This document shows positions 22,220 to 29,932 of a stretch of 30,245 bases of DNA, in pieces. Position 1 is the stretch's first letter; every line of letters begins with the position of its first letter. A model generated the notes under the pieces. That model did not search any database, was not told where the DNA came from, and saw nothing but the letters and a program-made list of their open reading frames with translations. The position numbers were made by a program, and so were the translations under genes. The DNA comes from Frankiales bacterium (GTDB lineage: Bacteria; Actinomycetota; Actinomycetes; Mycobacteriales; SCTD01), in contig JAOPVD010000141.1 of assembly GCA_025966295.1 (NCBI GenBank), positions 1 through 30,245 of the forward strand, given 5' to 3'.

Positions 22220-22247
22220 GAAGACAGATTTGACAGTAAATGTCCAG
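22220..22247 (+). promoter_or_regulatory. Degenerate copy of the site A/B operator (site D)
   Basis: AAGACAG (22221-22227) and TGTC (22241-22244) stand at exactly the spacing these elements have in site A (AGACAG-N13-TGTC). The outer bases of the right arm do not match. It is 35 bases upstream of the importer -35, so it could belong to the importer or to an unseen start for another transcript. Confidence 0.4.
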
Positions 22248-22268
22248 ATCGGGCGCCAGTAAACGTCC
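22234..22268 (+). repeat. Two direct repeats upstream of the importer promoter
   Basis: CAGTAAATGTCC (22234-22245) and CAGTAAACGTCC (22257-22268) agree at 11 of 12 bases and are 23 bases apart, about two helical turns. The second ends 13 bases before the -35 box at 22282. A further ACGTCC occurs at 22275-22280. Direct repeats on one face of the helix next to a -35 are the usual layout for activator binding. Confidence 0.5.
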
Positions 22269-22281
22269 CTCGAGACGTCCG

Positions 22282-22310
22282 TTGACCGGTCACGATGCGC
22301 GACGTAAAGT
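22282..22310 (+). promoter_or_regulatory. Promoter of the ABC importer operon
   Basis: TTGACC (22282-22287), a 17-base spacer and TAAAGT (22305-22310) form a strong promoter. It is followed by an A/T-rich start region (ACAAAAATCG). The first gene is about 160 bases downstream. Confidence 0.65.
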
Positions 22311-22472
22311 ACAAAAATCGTTAAATTTGGCTAGTTGGCGCGCGGCGGCTCCGTGTACCCACGACGCCAGGCGCCAGCAGTCCAGCACTCCTCTCATGTC
22401 CCACGACCGGATGAGGTGCGGCCACCGTGTTTCCCCCCTGCACGTTCACGACTCCCGACCCGGGTGGTGCGC

Positions 22473-23315
22473 ATGTCGGCTGAGCCCGCGGCGGCGCCGC
22501 CGGCCGGTCCCGACCGGATGGACCAGTACGCCGGGACGGGGCTGGAGCTGCGGGCGCTGCAGGTCCGGTACGGAGGCCGCGTCGCCGTCGCCGAGTCCGA
22601 CATCGCCGCGCCGCCCGGCCAGATCACCGGACTGATCGGGCCGAACGGAGCGGGCAAGACCACGACGTTCAACGCCTGCTCCGGTTTGCTGCGCCCGTCC
22701 TCCGGGAGCGTCCGCTTGTTCGGCGAGGACGTGACGCGCAAGACGCCGGCGGCCCGTGCCCGCCGGGGACTGGGGCGCACGTTCCAGCGGATGGAGCTCT
22801 ACGACTCCCTCACGGTGGCCGAGAACGTGGCGCTCGGCCGAGAGGCCGGCTTCGCCGGTGGGCGGCCCTGGAAGCACGTGCTGTCCTCGCGCCGCGAGGT
22901 CGCCGCCATCGCGGACGCCGCGGCGCGGGCGCTCGAGCTGTGCGGGTTGGAGGTGCTCGCCGACCGCCGGCCGGCGGACCTGTCGACCGGCCAGCGCCGG
23001 CTCGTCGAGCTGGCCCGCTGCGTGGCGGGGGAGTACCAGGTCCTGCTGCTTGACGAGCCGTCGTCCGGTCTCGACGGCAACGAGACCAAGCGCTTCGGTC
23101 AGGTCCTGCGCCAGCTGGCGGTGGACGAGGGCGTCGGCATCCTCATCGTCGAGCACGACATGGCGCTGGTCATGGAGATCTGCGACTACGTCTACGTCCT
23201 CGACTTCGGCGTCATGATCTTCGAAGGAACCCCTCGGGACGTCGCCACCAGCGACCTCGTCCGGGCCGCCTACCTGGGCTCCGAGGCCCTCGACCTGGCC
23301 GGCGCGGGAGGCTGA
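22473..23315 (+). CDS. Branched-chain-amino-acid-type ABC importer ATPase, LivG-like
   Basis: This 280-residue ATPase has Walker A (GPNGAGKTT), the Q-loop region (LGRTFQRMELYDSLTV), the signature as LSTGQRRLVELAR and Walker B (VLLLDEPSSGLD), then the switch His in VEHDM. The GRTFQ and late MALVMEICDYVYVLDFG segments are LivG-like. ATG at 22473 is chosen; the ribosome binding site is weak (GGGTGG) and GTG codons just upstream or an ATG at 22518 are alternatives. It heads the importer operon and probably pairs with the LivF-like ATPase next to it. The family imports amino acids but also aromatic acids, ureas and other carboxylates. Confidence 0.88.
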   Translation: MSAEPAAAPPAGPDRMDQYAGTGLELRALQVRYGGRVAVAESDIAAPPGQITGLIGPNGAGKTTTFNACSGLLRPSSGSVRLFGEDVTRKTPAARARRGLGRTFQRMELYDSLTVAENVALGREAGFAGGRPWKHVLSSRREVAAIADAAARALELCGLEVLADRRPADLSTGQRRLVELARCVAGEYQVLLLDEPSSGLDGNETKRFGQVLRQLAVDEGVGILIVEHDMALVMEICDYVYVLDFGVMIFEGTPRDVATSDLVRAAYLGSEALDLAGAGG

Positions 23316-23316
23316 C

Positions 23317-24009
23317 GTGCTGTTCCTCGAGGGCATCACCGCGGGCTACGGCTCCACGACCGTGCTGCGCGACGTCGACCTGGTGGTCCCCAGCGGCTCC
23401 GTCGTCGCGCTGCTGGGGCCCAACGGTGCTGGCAAGACGACGCTGCTCCGGGTTGCGAGCGGCCTGCTGCGGCCCACGGAAGGCCGGCTGCTGCTCGACG
23501 AGCAGGACGTCACCGGCCTCAAGCCGAACCGCCTGCAGGCACTCGGCATGTGCCACGTCCCCGAGGGGCGCGGCGTCTTCCCGACCATGACGGTCAGGGA
23601 GAACCTCGAGCTGCAGGTGCTCGACGGCGACCGGCGAGAGGCCGTGGACCGGGCCGTCAGCGCCTTCCCCCGGCTGGGCGAGCGGCTGTCCCAGGTGTCC
23701 GGGACGATGTCGGGGGGCGAGCAGCAGATGCTCGCCCTCGCCCGCACCTACGTGCAGCGGCCGTCGGTCGTCCTGCTCGACGAGGTCTCGATGGGCCTCG
23801 CGCCGAAGATCGTGGACGAGATCTTCGAGTTCCTGGCCAGGCTCTCGGCCGAGGGCGCCAGCCTGCTGCTGGTGGAGCAGTACATCACCCGGGCGCTCGG
23901 CATCGCGGACTACGTGTACCTCATGAACAAGGGCCAGGTCGTGTTCAAGGGGGAGCCGTCCGAGCTGTCGGGCGACGAGCTGTTCGAGCGCTACGTCGGG
24001 GCGCACTGA
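23317..24009 (+). CDS. Branched-chain-amino-acid-type ABC importer ATPase, LivF-like
   Basis: This 230-residue ATPase is of normal LivF length. It shows Walker A (GPNGAGKTT), VPEGRGVFPTMTVRENL, the signature MSGGEQQMLALAR, Walker B (VVLLDEVSMGLAP; Val-Ser after Glu where Pro-Ser is usual) and VEQY, the LivF-type switch region with Gln where LivG has His-Asp. The GTG at 23317 starts one base after the LivG stop with GGGAGG upstream. Partner of LivG; together they drive the fused permease at 26430. Confidence 0.88.
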   Translation: MLFLEGITAGYGSTTVLRDVDLVVPSGSVVALLGPNGAGKTTLLRVASGLLRPTEGRLLLDEQDVTGLKPNRLQALGMCHVPEGRGVFPTMTVRENLELQVLDGDRREAVDRAVSAFPRLGERLSQVSGTMSGGEQQMLALARTYVQRPSVVLLDEVSMGLAPKIVDEIFEFLARLSAEGASLLLVEQYITRALGIADYVYLMNKGQVVFKGEPSELSGDELFERYVGAH

Positions 24010-24032
24010 CGCAAGGCGCCTGCCGAGACATA

Positions 24033-24061
24033 TTGAACAAATATGGTCTTTTCAGTACTGT
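24033..24061 (+). promoter_or_regulatory. Internal promoter before the exported-protein genes
   Basis: TTGAAC (24033-24038), a 17-base spacer and TACTGT (24056-24061) lie in an AT-rich 134-base gap after livF. An ATATT-N5-AATAT inverted repeat (24030-24044) overlaps the -35. The genes from 24144 on may therefore be transcribed both from here and from the upstream importer promoter. Confidence 0.55.
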
Positions 24062-24143
24062 TACGTCGAACGCACGGCGCCATGACCCGCGCTCCCGCCT
24101 AGCCTCCTGCAGCCGCGAGACCCCTCACCGTTGGGAGCTGTCC

Positions 24144-25499
24144 GTGACAGGCCACCGCCGTCGGACGCTGTCCCTGGTTAGCCTCGCCCTCGTCCTGTGG
24201 AGCACGCTCTCCCTGGGCAGCGCACCCGTACGCGCCGACGCCATCTTCAACGCGACGGCGGACGCGGCGGCCGTGCGCACCTCCTTCGCCGACTCCACGG
24301 TCGTGCCGTTCCTGGCCGAGGGGCGGGCCGACTTCACCAGCCCGCGCGCGCAGGCGATTGGGAACAGCCTGGGCACCTCCACCGCGCTCGCATCGGCGAT
24401 GTACCCCGGTGACGACATCGCCGGCCTGGGTGACCTGCTGGGCCTGTTCCTGCCGCCCTCGGTGCCCCTCACCGTGCCGCCCGTGGCCTTCCCACTGGTG
24501 GTCAAGGCCGACAACGGCACGCCGTCACCGGCTGACGCGAGCTCCCCGGCCTACCTGCTCCACGCGCGCGTCGATGACGCCGGTGCAGCTGAGGGTGTGG
24601 CGACGTCCGGCGCCTCGCCGGTGCTGGCGCCAGGGGCCAACTCGACGTCCAAGGCCGAGGTCACGACCACCGCCGACGGCGGTGTGCGGGCGGCTGCCCG
24701 GACCGCCAGCGAGGGCTTCTCCCTGCCCGGCGTCCTGAAGATCGGCGCGGTGACGACGGCCGCGACCGCAGCCCGTTCCGGCTCAGGTGCGCTGACGCGG
24801 TCGTCGGACATGGCGATGGCCGGCGGGGCGGTCCTGGGGCTGCCGCTGGAGCTGCGGAACGGGAAGTTCGTGATCCCGGTGCTCGGGCAGTCGATCGCCG
24901 TAGAGGACGCGATCCAGGCATTGCCGATCCTCGCGCCGCTGAAGGAACGCGGCGTCCGGCTCGAGTTCCAGGCAGCGACCACGACACCGAACGGCATCAC
25001 GGCGCCCGGCATCCGGATCACGTGGGTGCAGGCCGTCCCCGCCATCCCGCTGCCCGCGGTGCCGCTGCCCCCGCTTTCGCCGGGGCAGCCGAATATCGGT
25101 CCCATCCCCGCCAGCACCGCCACGGTGACCTATGCGCTCGGCTTCGCGAGCGCGCAGGCGACGCTGACGTCCTTCCCGTCCATCAGCGGACCGCCGGACA
25201 GCAGCGGGCCGCCGACGGTGACGCCGCCCGACACGGGCGTCTCCGTCGGGGATCCTGCGGTGCCTCCGGCGCTCGGCGTCGGCCAGCCGCCGCTGCTGGG
25301 CAGCGAGGGCAGCCCCAGCGTCGTACCCCCGACGACCGCTGTGCCCTCGGCGCGCGCCCAGCCGCGCCTGGTCCGGTCTCTCGGCAGCGGCCCGGATCTT
25401 GCCGACATCTACCTCGTTCTCGTCGTCGCAGGGCTGCTTGCCGTCGGGGCAGGTCAGCTCATGCGCATCCAAGGAGTAAGGACGGCCCAGGCGATATGA
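24144..25499 (+). CDS. Exported, membrane-anchored protein of unknown function in the importer operon
   Basis: No family is recognised. The 451-residue protein has a signal peptide (about 1-31, RRR then a hydrophobic stretch, cleavage after PVRA), a large extracytoplasmic part rich in Ala, Thr, Ser and beta-type segments, a Pro-rich linker (about 345-405, repeated PP, GPP and PPT) and a C-terminal transmembrane helix (about 421-439, DIYLVLVVAGLLAVGAG) followed by a short basic tail. The layout suggests a cell-surface domain held at the membrane on a stalk. The GTG at 24144 follows GGGAG. Its stop overlaps the next gene, which is overlapped in turn by a third and then the permease, so all four are translationally coupled. 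A role in capturing or presenting the importer substrate is inferred from context. Confidence 0.75.
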   Translation: MTGHRRRTLSLVSLALVLWSTLSLGSAPVRADAIFNATADAAAVRTSFADSTVVPFLAEGRADFTSPRAQAIGNSLGTSTALASAMYPGDDIAGLGDLLGLFLPPSVPLTVPPVAFPLVVKADNGTPSPADASSPAYLLHARVDDAGAAEGVATSGASPVLAPGANSTSKAEVTTTADGGVRAAARTASEGFSLPGVLKIGAVTTAATAARSGSGALTRSSDMAMAGGAVLGLPLELRNGKFVIPVLGQSIAVEDAIQALPILAPLKERGVRLEFQAATTTPNGITAPGIRITWVQAVPAIPLPAVPLPPLSPGQPNIGPIPASTATVTYALGFASAQATLTSFPSISGPPDSSGPPTVTPPDTGVSVGDPAVPPALGVGQPPLLGSEGSPSVVPPTTAVPSARAQPRLVRSLGSGPDLADIYLVLVVAGLLAVGAGQLMRIQGVRTAQAI

Positions 25500-25906
25500 A
25501 GCTCTTGAGGACGCAGTGGGACCGCTGCGCGGCGGTCGCGGCCGTGGTCGTCGGCTTGCTGGCGCTGCTCATCGGCTGGATCGGTGTCAGCGGCACCGAG
25601 TTCCTGGCCGAGCAGATGTCCTACGTCGCCAGCGGCGGCCTGTTCGGCATCTTCGCCCTCGGCGTCGGTGCTGCCCTCTGGCTGTCGGCGGACCTGCGGG
25701 ACGAGTGGCGCAAGCTCGACAGCGTCGAGCACCTGCTGGCCGAGGCGCTGGACCGCTCCCACGAGGTCGTCGCCGCGAGCCTGCCGGCCGCGCCGCAGCC
25801 CGCGCCACTCGCCACGGCGGTCCAGGAGCCGGCCGCCGAGCCGGGCGCTCCCACTGTCGGCCGGCGGGCTCCGCGTCGCCTCGCCAAGCCTGCGCCGGGT
25901 CAGTGA
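25496..25906 (+). CDS. Small two-helix membrane protein in the importer operon
   Basis: No family is recognised. The 136-residue protein has two predicted transmembrane helices (about 12-30, CAAVAAVVVGLLALLIGWIG, and about 44-65, SGGLFGIFALGVGAALWLSA), then an acidic/amphipathic stretch (DEWRKLDSVEHLLAEAL) and a Pro/Ala-rich C-terminal tail ending in basic residues. The start is fixed by ATGA overlap with the exported-protein gene; the stop overlaps the following gene. It probably works with its neighbours in the membrane. Confidence 0.7.
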   Translation: MKLLRTQWDRCAAVAAVVVGLLALLIGWIGVSGTEFLAEQMSYVASGGLFGIFALGVGAALWLSADLRDEWRKLDSVEHLLAEALDRSHEVVAASLPAAPQPAPLATAVQEPAAEPGAPTVGRRAPRRLAKPAPGQ

Positions 25907-26433
25907 CCGTGGTACGGGGCGAGGCGCGGGTGGCCTCGTCGGGCGGCACGCTCGCCGACCACCTGCGGGCCCGTCACCCCGAGGTCCTCAACCCGACCTC
26001 CCCCTGGGTGCTGGCGGAGCAGGTCCGGCTCGGCCAGCTGCTCGCCGTGGGGTTGGTCGCCATGCTCGCGGGCTGGTACGGCCTGGCCGGGACCGTTGCG
26101 CTGTCGCGCCAGGCCGGCTTCCTGGTGGTGGCGATCGGCGGCCTGGTCCTGTCCTCGGTGGGCCTGTCGCTCTGGCTGCTGGCCGGGCTCCGGGCGATCC
26201 GGGTACGACGTGTCCTCGTGCGCGAGGGCCTGCTCGTGATGGTCGCGGACCTGCCGGCGCCCGCCGTACGGGAGCGGGCCGTCGACGAGCCGACCAGCCT
26301 GGTCGCGTCGCCGGCGATGACGCACTACCACCGGCCGTCGTGCCTGCTGGTCGAGGGCAAGACCGTCGCTCAGCACGCCCTCGCGGCCCATCTCCAGAGC
26401 GGCCGCACCCCCTGCGGCGTGTGCGCGCCGTGA
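25903..26433 (+). CDS. Membrane protein with an Ada-like metal-binding C-terminus
   Basis: This 176-residue protein has two predicted transmembrane helices (about 46-66, LLAVGLVAMLAGWYGLAGTVA, and 72-98). Its C-terminal tail has HYHRPSC about 38 residues before the end and GRTPCGVCAP at the end. The pattern YHRP-x-C ... A-x4-G-x2-PC-x2-C-x-P resembles the zinc-binding motif of the Ada N-terminal domain, shortened, so a Zn or other metal site at the membrane surface is plausible. GTG start by overlap with the previous stop; the stop overlaps the permease start. Function unknown. Confidence 0.7.
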   Translation: MTVVRGEARVASSGGTLADHLRARHPEVLNPTSPWVLAEQVRLGQLLAVGLVAMLAGWYGLAGTVALSRQAGFLVVAIGGLVLSSVGLSLWLLAGLRAIRVRRVLVREGLLVMVADLPAPAVRERAVDEPTSLVASPAMTHYHRPSCLLVEGKTVAQHALAAHLQSGRTPCGVCAP

Positions 26434-28388
26434 TCTCCGAGTACGCGCCCTTCGTCGTCATCGGGCTGGCCGTCGGGTCCGTGTACGCGATCGCGGCCCT
26501 CGGGTTGGTCCTGACGTACAAGACCTCGGGCATCTTCAACTTCGCGCACGGCTCGGTCGGCGCGGCGTCGGCCTTCCTCTACTACGTCCTCTCCGACTCC
26601 GGCCACGTCGGCCTGCCGTGGCCGGTCGCCATCTTCCTGGCGGTGCCGGTGTTCGGCACCCTCGCCGGGCTGCTGCTCGAGCTCCTGGGCCGCTCGCTGG
26701 CACCGGTGCCCATCGCCATGAAGATCGTGGGGACGATCGGGCTGCTGCTCGCGGTGCGGAGCGGCGCGGAGCTGATCTTCGGCGCGACCGCGCAGCCGCT
26801 CAAGTCCTTCCTGCCGCGCAGCACCTTCCCGGTGGCGGGGGTCTTCGTCACCTACGAGCAGCTCATCACCGCGATCATCTCGCTGCTCTGCGCCCTGGGC
26901 CTGTTCCTGGTTTTCAAGTACACGAAGATCGGCAGCGCCATGCGCGCGGTGGTCGACGACCCCGACCTGCTGGACATGACCGGCGTCGACCCGGTGCGCG
27001 TCCGCCGCGCCGCGTGGGCGCTCGGCTCGGTGCTGGCCAGCCTGGCCGGTGTCCTCGTCGCGCCGCTCATCGGGCTCGACGCGCTGCTGCTCACCCTGCT
27101 CGTCGTGCAGGCGTTCGGAGCCGCCGCCGTCGGCCGCTTCACCAGCCTTCCCCTGACCTACCTGGGGGGACTGCTCATCGGCGTCCTGGTACAGCTCGCG
27201 GGCAAGTGGACGGTGGAGACCCCTTCGCTGTCCTCGATCCCCGTCGCGGTGCCCTTCCTCGTGCTGTTCGTGGTCCTGTTGGTGACGCCACGGGACCGTC
27301 TCACCGACCTCAGCAAGCTGGTGCGCCCGCGGGTCCGCGGCCGACGCCAGTACACCGCCACCGGGTACCGGGTCGCGGTGGCCGCGGCGCTGATGTTCGC
27401 CGGGTTCCTGCTGCTGCTGCCTTCCCTCACGGGCACCAGGACGATCGCCTACACCCAGGCGCTGTGCTTCGTCGGCGTGTTCCTGTCGCTAGGCATGCTG
27501 GTCCGGCTGTCCGGCCAGGTGTCCCTCTGCCAGGTCGGTTTCATGGCCGTCGGCGCCGCCGCGTTCGGGCACCTCGCCAGCGGGCTGCCCTTCCTGCTGG
27601 CCGTCGTCGTCGCCGGCCTGGCGGCGGTCCCGTTCGGCGCCGTGGTGGCCATCCCGGCGATCCGGCTCTCCGGCCTGTACCTGGCGCTGGCCACCTTCGG
27701 CTACGGGATCCTGCTCGAGCAGGTGCTCTACCCGCAGTCCTGGCTGTTCAACGGCTCGGTCGGCGTCCACGGCGCCCGGCCGGACCTGCTGGGGTTCAGC
27801 ACCGCCTCGGACCGCAGCTACTACTACGTGGTCCTCGCGGTCGTGGCCCTCATGGGCCTCGTCGTCCTCGCCGTCGAGCGCTCGCGGCTGGGCCGGCTGC
27901 TCCGGGCGCTGGGGGACTCGCCGACGGCGCTGTCGACCTCCGGCACCAGCACCAACATCACCCGCGTGCTGGTCTTCTGCCTGGCCAGCTTCCTCGCCGG
28001 GGTCTCGGGCGCGCTGTCCGTGCCCGTGTTCGGCACCGCGAACGGCGGCGACTACCCGGCCTTCACGTCCCTGGTCATGCTGGCCGTCCTGGCCGTCGCG
28101 GCCACGGTCGGGGGGGCGGGTTCGTTCGTCCCGGCCCTGCTCGCGTCGGCGGCGTACATCGTGACGCCCGTCTACTTCGAGAGCGAGAAGGTGTCGCAGG
28201 CCCTGCCCGGAATCTTCGGGCTGGCCGCCGTCCTGGTGGCCGTCACCTCGCAGGGCGCTGGCCCGGCCCGTTGGCTGGAGCGCGCCGGGCAGCGCTCCGA
28301 GTGGCGCCTGCGCAGCGACCCGTTGACCTCGCGATCGCCGGTGCCGGAGCCATCGAGCACCCCGTCGCCTTCGCTCGCCCCGCACTGA
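26430..28388 (+). CDS. Fused LivH-LivM permease of the ABC importer
   Basis: At 652 residues this is two permeases in one chain. The N-terminal half (about 1-285) is LivH-like, with GSVYAIAALGLVLTYKTSGIFNFAHG (family signature in the first helices) and KIGSAMRAVVDDPDLLDMTGVD as the coupling loop. A cytoplasmic linker (about 286-308, charged) leads to the LivM-like half (about 310-620), with GQVSLCQVGFMAVGA and SRLGRLLRALGDSPTALSTSGTS as the second coupling loop. The C-terminal tail is Ser/Pro-rich. GTG overlaps the previous stop. The fusion fixes a one-to-one heterodimer for the two ATPases. Confidence 0.9.
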   Translation: MISEYAPFVVIGLAVGSVYAIAALGLVLTYKTSGIFNFAHGSVGAASAFLYYVLSDSGHVGLPWPVAIFLAVPVFGTLAGLLLELLGRSLAPVPIAMKIVGTIGLLLAVRSGAELIFGATAQPLKSFLPRSTFPVAGVFVTYEQLITAIISLLCALGLFLVFKYTKIGSAMRAVVDDPDLLDMTGVDPVRVRRAAWALGSVLASLAGVLVAPLIGLDALLLTLLVVQAFGAAAVGRFTSLPLTYLGGLLIGVLVQLAGKWTVETPSLSSIPVAVPFLVLFVVLLVTPRDRLTDLSKLVRPRVRGRRQYTATGYRVAVAAALMFAGFLLLLPSLTGTRTIAYTQALCFVGVFLSLGMLVRLSGQVSLCQVGFMAVGAAAFGHLASGLPFLLAVVVAGLAAVPFGAVVAIPAIRLSGLYLALATFGYGILLEQVLYPQSWLFNGSVGVHGARPDLLGFSTASDRSYYYVVLAVVALMGLVVLAVERSRLGRLLRALGDSPTALSTSGTSTNITRVLVFCLASFLAGVSGALSVPVFGTANGGDYPAFTSLVMLAVLAVAATVGGAGSFVPALLASAAYIVTPVYFESEKVSQALPGIFGLAAVLVAVTSQGAGPARWLERAGQRSEWRLRSDPLTSRSPVPEPSSTPSPSLAPH

Positions 28389-28412
28389 CCCCTTCGAAGG
28401 AGAACAGCCATC

Positions 28413-29924
28413 ATGCTCGCGCTGAGGAAGTCAGTTTCCGTGGGCCGCGGACGGAGGCTCGTTATCCTCGCCTCGGTCACGTGCCTTGCCATGACCGGCT
28501 GCGGGATGCGGATCTCGCACGACCGCGTGGTCGCGGCGAGCGGCGCCGGCCAGTCGGGCACCGTCGTCGACCCGCTGACGGGCGCTCCGGTGGACCCGGG
28601 CGCGCCCGTCTCCGGCCTGCCCGGCGCGTCGGGGCCGACCGGCACGACCGGCAACGTCGGACCGTTGAGTCCGGGCCCGACGAGCGGGTCGGTCGCTCCG
28701 GTCGGCCCGGGGACGCCGGGCAAGCCCGGCACCAGCCGTGGCAGCGGTGGCGGCGCTGCAGGCGTGTGCAAGGGCACCGGCACCATCCTCCTGGGCAACG
28801 TCGCGCCGTACGGTGCGAGCGCGGTCGGCCAGAACTTCGCCCCGGGCCGTGACGCCCTGAAGATCTGGGAGACCGACGTGAACAACCGCGGCGGGATCTG
28901 CGGCCGCAAGGTCAAGGTGTTCGCTGTCGACGACGGCGGGAACGCCTCCCGGACCAGCGCCGCCATGCGCGACCTGGTGGAGAACAAGCACGTCGTGGCG
29001 ATCGTCGCCTGGGGCACCGCGCTCACCATGCAGGCCGGTCTGGGCTACCTGGAGCAGAAGCAGATCCCCGTCCTAGGTGGGGACCTGCTGGGCATGGGCT
29101 GGTCGAGCAGCCCCATCATGTTTCCGGAGGGCGCCGGCTTCGACGAGGCGATCTACGGCGCTCTCACCAGCTCGAAGCGGCCGGGCGCGGCCAACAAGAT
29201 GGCACTGTTCTACTGCGCCGAGGCGCAGTCCTGCGCCGACGCCAACGACCTGGTGACCCGGCAGGGCATCGGGAAGGCGGCCGGCACGCCGGTCGTGTAC
29301 ACCGCCAAGGTCAGCCTCACCGCGGTGAGCTTCGCCAGCGAGTGCCAGCAGGCCAAGCAGGCCGGCGCCGACATCGTGCTGATGGGCGGTGACGCCAGCT
29401 TTGTGGAGCGGATCGCCAACAGCTGCGCGCAGCAGGGCATCCAGTTCCGCTACACCACGGTCTCGCTGGCGGTCCAGGACGGGCAGTCGCAGAACCCGAA
29501 CTTCCAGAACGGCAACTTCGCCGTGGCCACCCCGGTGATCCCGTGGCCCTCGACGGCGACGCCGGGCGCCAAGGAGTACTCGGCGGCCTACCACCGCTAC
29601 TACCCCGACCTGGTCAACAGCGGGACCGCCATGTCCTGGTGGGCGTCGGGCAAGCTCGCCGAGGCGGTGATCTCGCGCATCGGCAGCGGCGCGGTCACGC
29701 CGGCATCCATCCTGGCCGCGGCGCGGGGGCTCAGGAACGAGACGCTCAACGGCCTGACCGGGCCCCTCAGCTTCGGGAGCGGTGGCGCTGCCCGCGGCCA
29801 GGGCTCGCCGCGCTGCTACTACACGGTGGAGGTGCGCAACAACAAGTGGGTGGCGCGCGACAACGGCAAGCTCCACTGCCGGTCCGGTCCCCCGCTCACC
29901 AAGGAGGGTGGCGGCACGCGCTGA
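28413..29924 (+). CDS. ABC importer substrate-binding lipoprotein, LivK-like
   Basis: The 503-residue protein starts with a lipoprotein signal (lipobox LAMTGC, Cys30). A long Gly/Pro/Ser/Thr-rich linker (about 45-112) contains collagen-like G-x-x turns (GASGPTGTTGNVGP, GTPGKPGTSRG), after which a type 1 periplasmic-binding domain begins near 115 (ILLGNVAPYGASAVGQNFAPGRDALKIWETDVNNRGGICGRKV) and runs to the end. Several cysteines in the binding domain may form disulfides outside the membrane. The linker is longer than usual for the family and would set the domain away from the membrane in a thick cell wall. ATG at 28413 follows AAGGAG. It completes the importer. Confidence 0.88.
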   Translation: MLALRKSVSVGRGRRLVILASVTCLAMTGCGMRISHDRVVAASGAGQSGTVVDPLTGAPVDPGAPVSGLPGASGPTGTTGNVGPLSPGPTSGSVAPVGPGTPGKPGTSRGSGGGAAGVCKGTGTILLGNVAPYGASAVGQNFAPGRDALKIWETDVNNRGGICGRKVKVFAVDDGGNASRTSAAMRDLVENKHVVAIVAWGTALTMQAGLGYLEQKQIPVLGGDLLGMGWSSSPIMFPEGAGFDEAIYGALTSSKRPGAANKMALFYCAEAQSCADANDLVTRQGIGKAAGTPVVYTAKVSLTAVSFASECQQAKQAGADIVLMGGDASFVERIANSCAQQGIQFRYTTVSLAVQDGQSQNPNFQNGNFAVATPVIPWPSTATPGAKEYSAAYHRYYPDLVNSGTAMSWWASGKLAEAVISRIGSGAVTPASILAAARGLRNETLNGLTGPLSFGSGGAARGQGSPRCYYTVEVRNNKWVARDNGKLHCRSGPPLTKEGGGTR

Positions 29925-29932
29925 TCCCGGGC

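Larger units (their letters stand above)
22125..22472. other. Long control region between the TetR gene and the importer operon
   Basis: No gene is seen here. The region is AT-richer than its surroundings and holds a weak 28-bp operator copy (22220), a pair of direct repeats (22234-22268), the importer promoter (22282-22310) and a predicted leader of about 155 bases before the LivG start. In the leader, TTGGCGC (about 22335) and GCGCCAG (about 22371) can pair, so some RNA structure is possible. Confidence 0.6.

Noticed and set aside
22335..22472. N-terminal extension of the LivG-like ATPase
   Set aside because: The added residues are Pro/Arg-rich with no similarity to ABC ATPases; the first family strand begins soon after the ATG at 22473.
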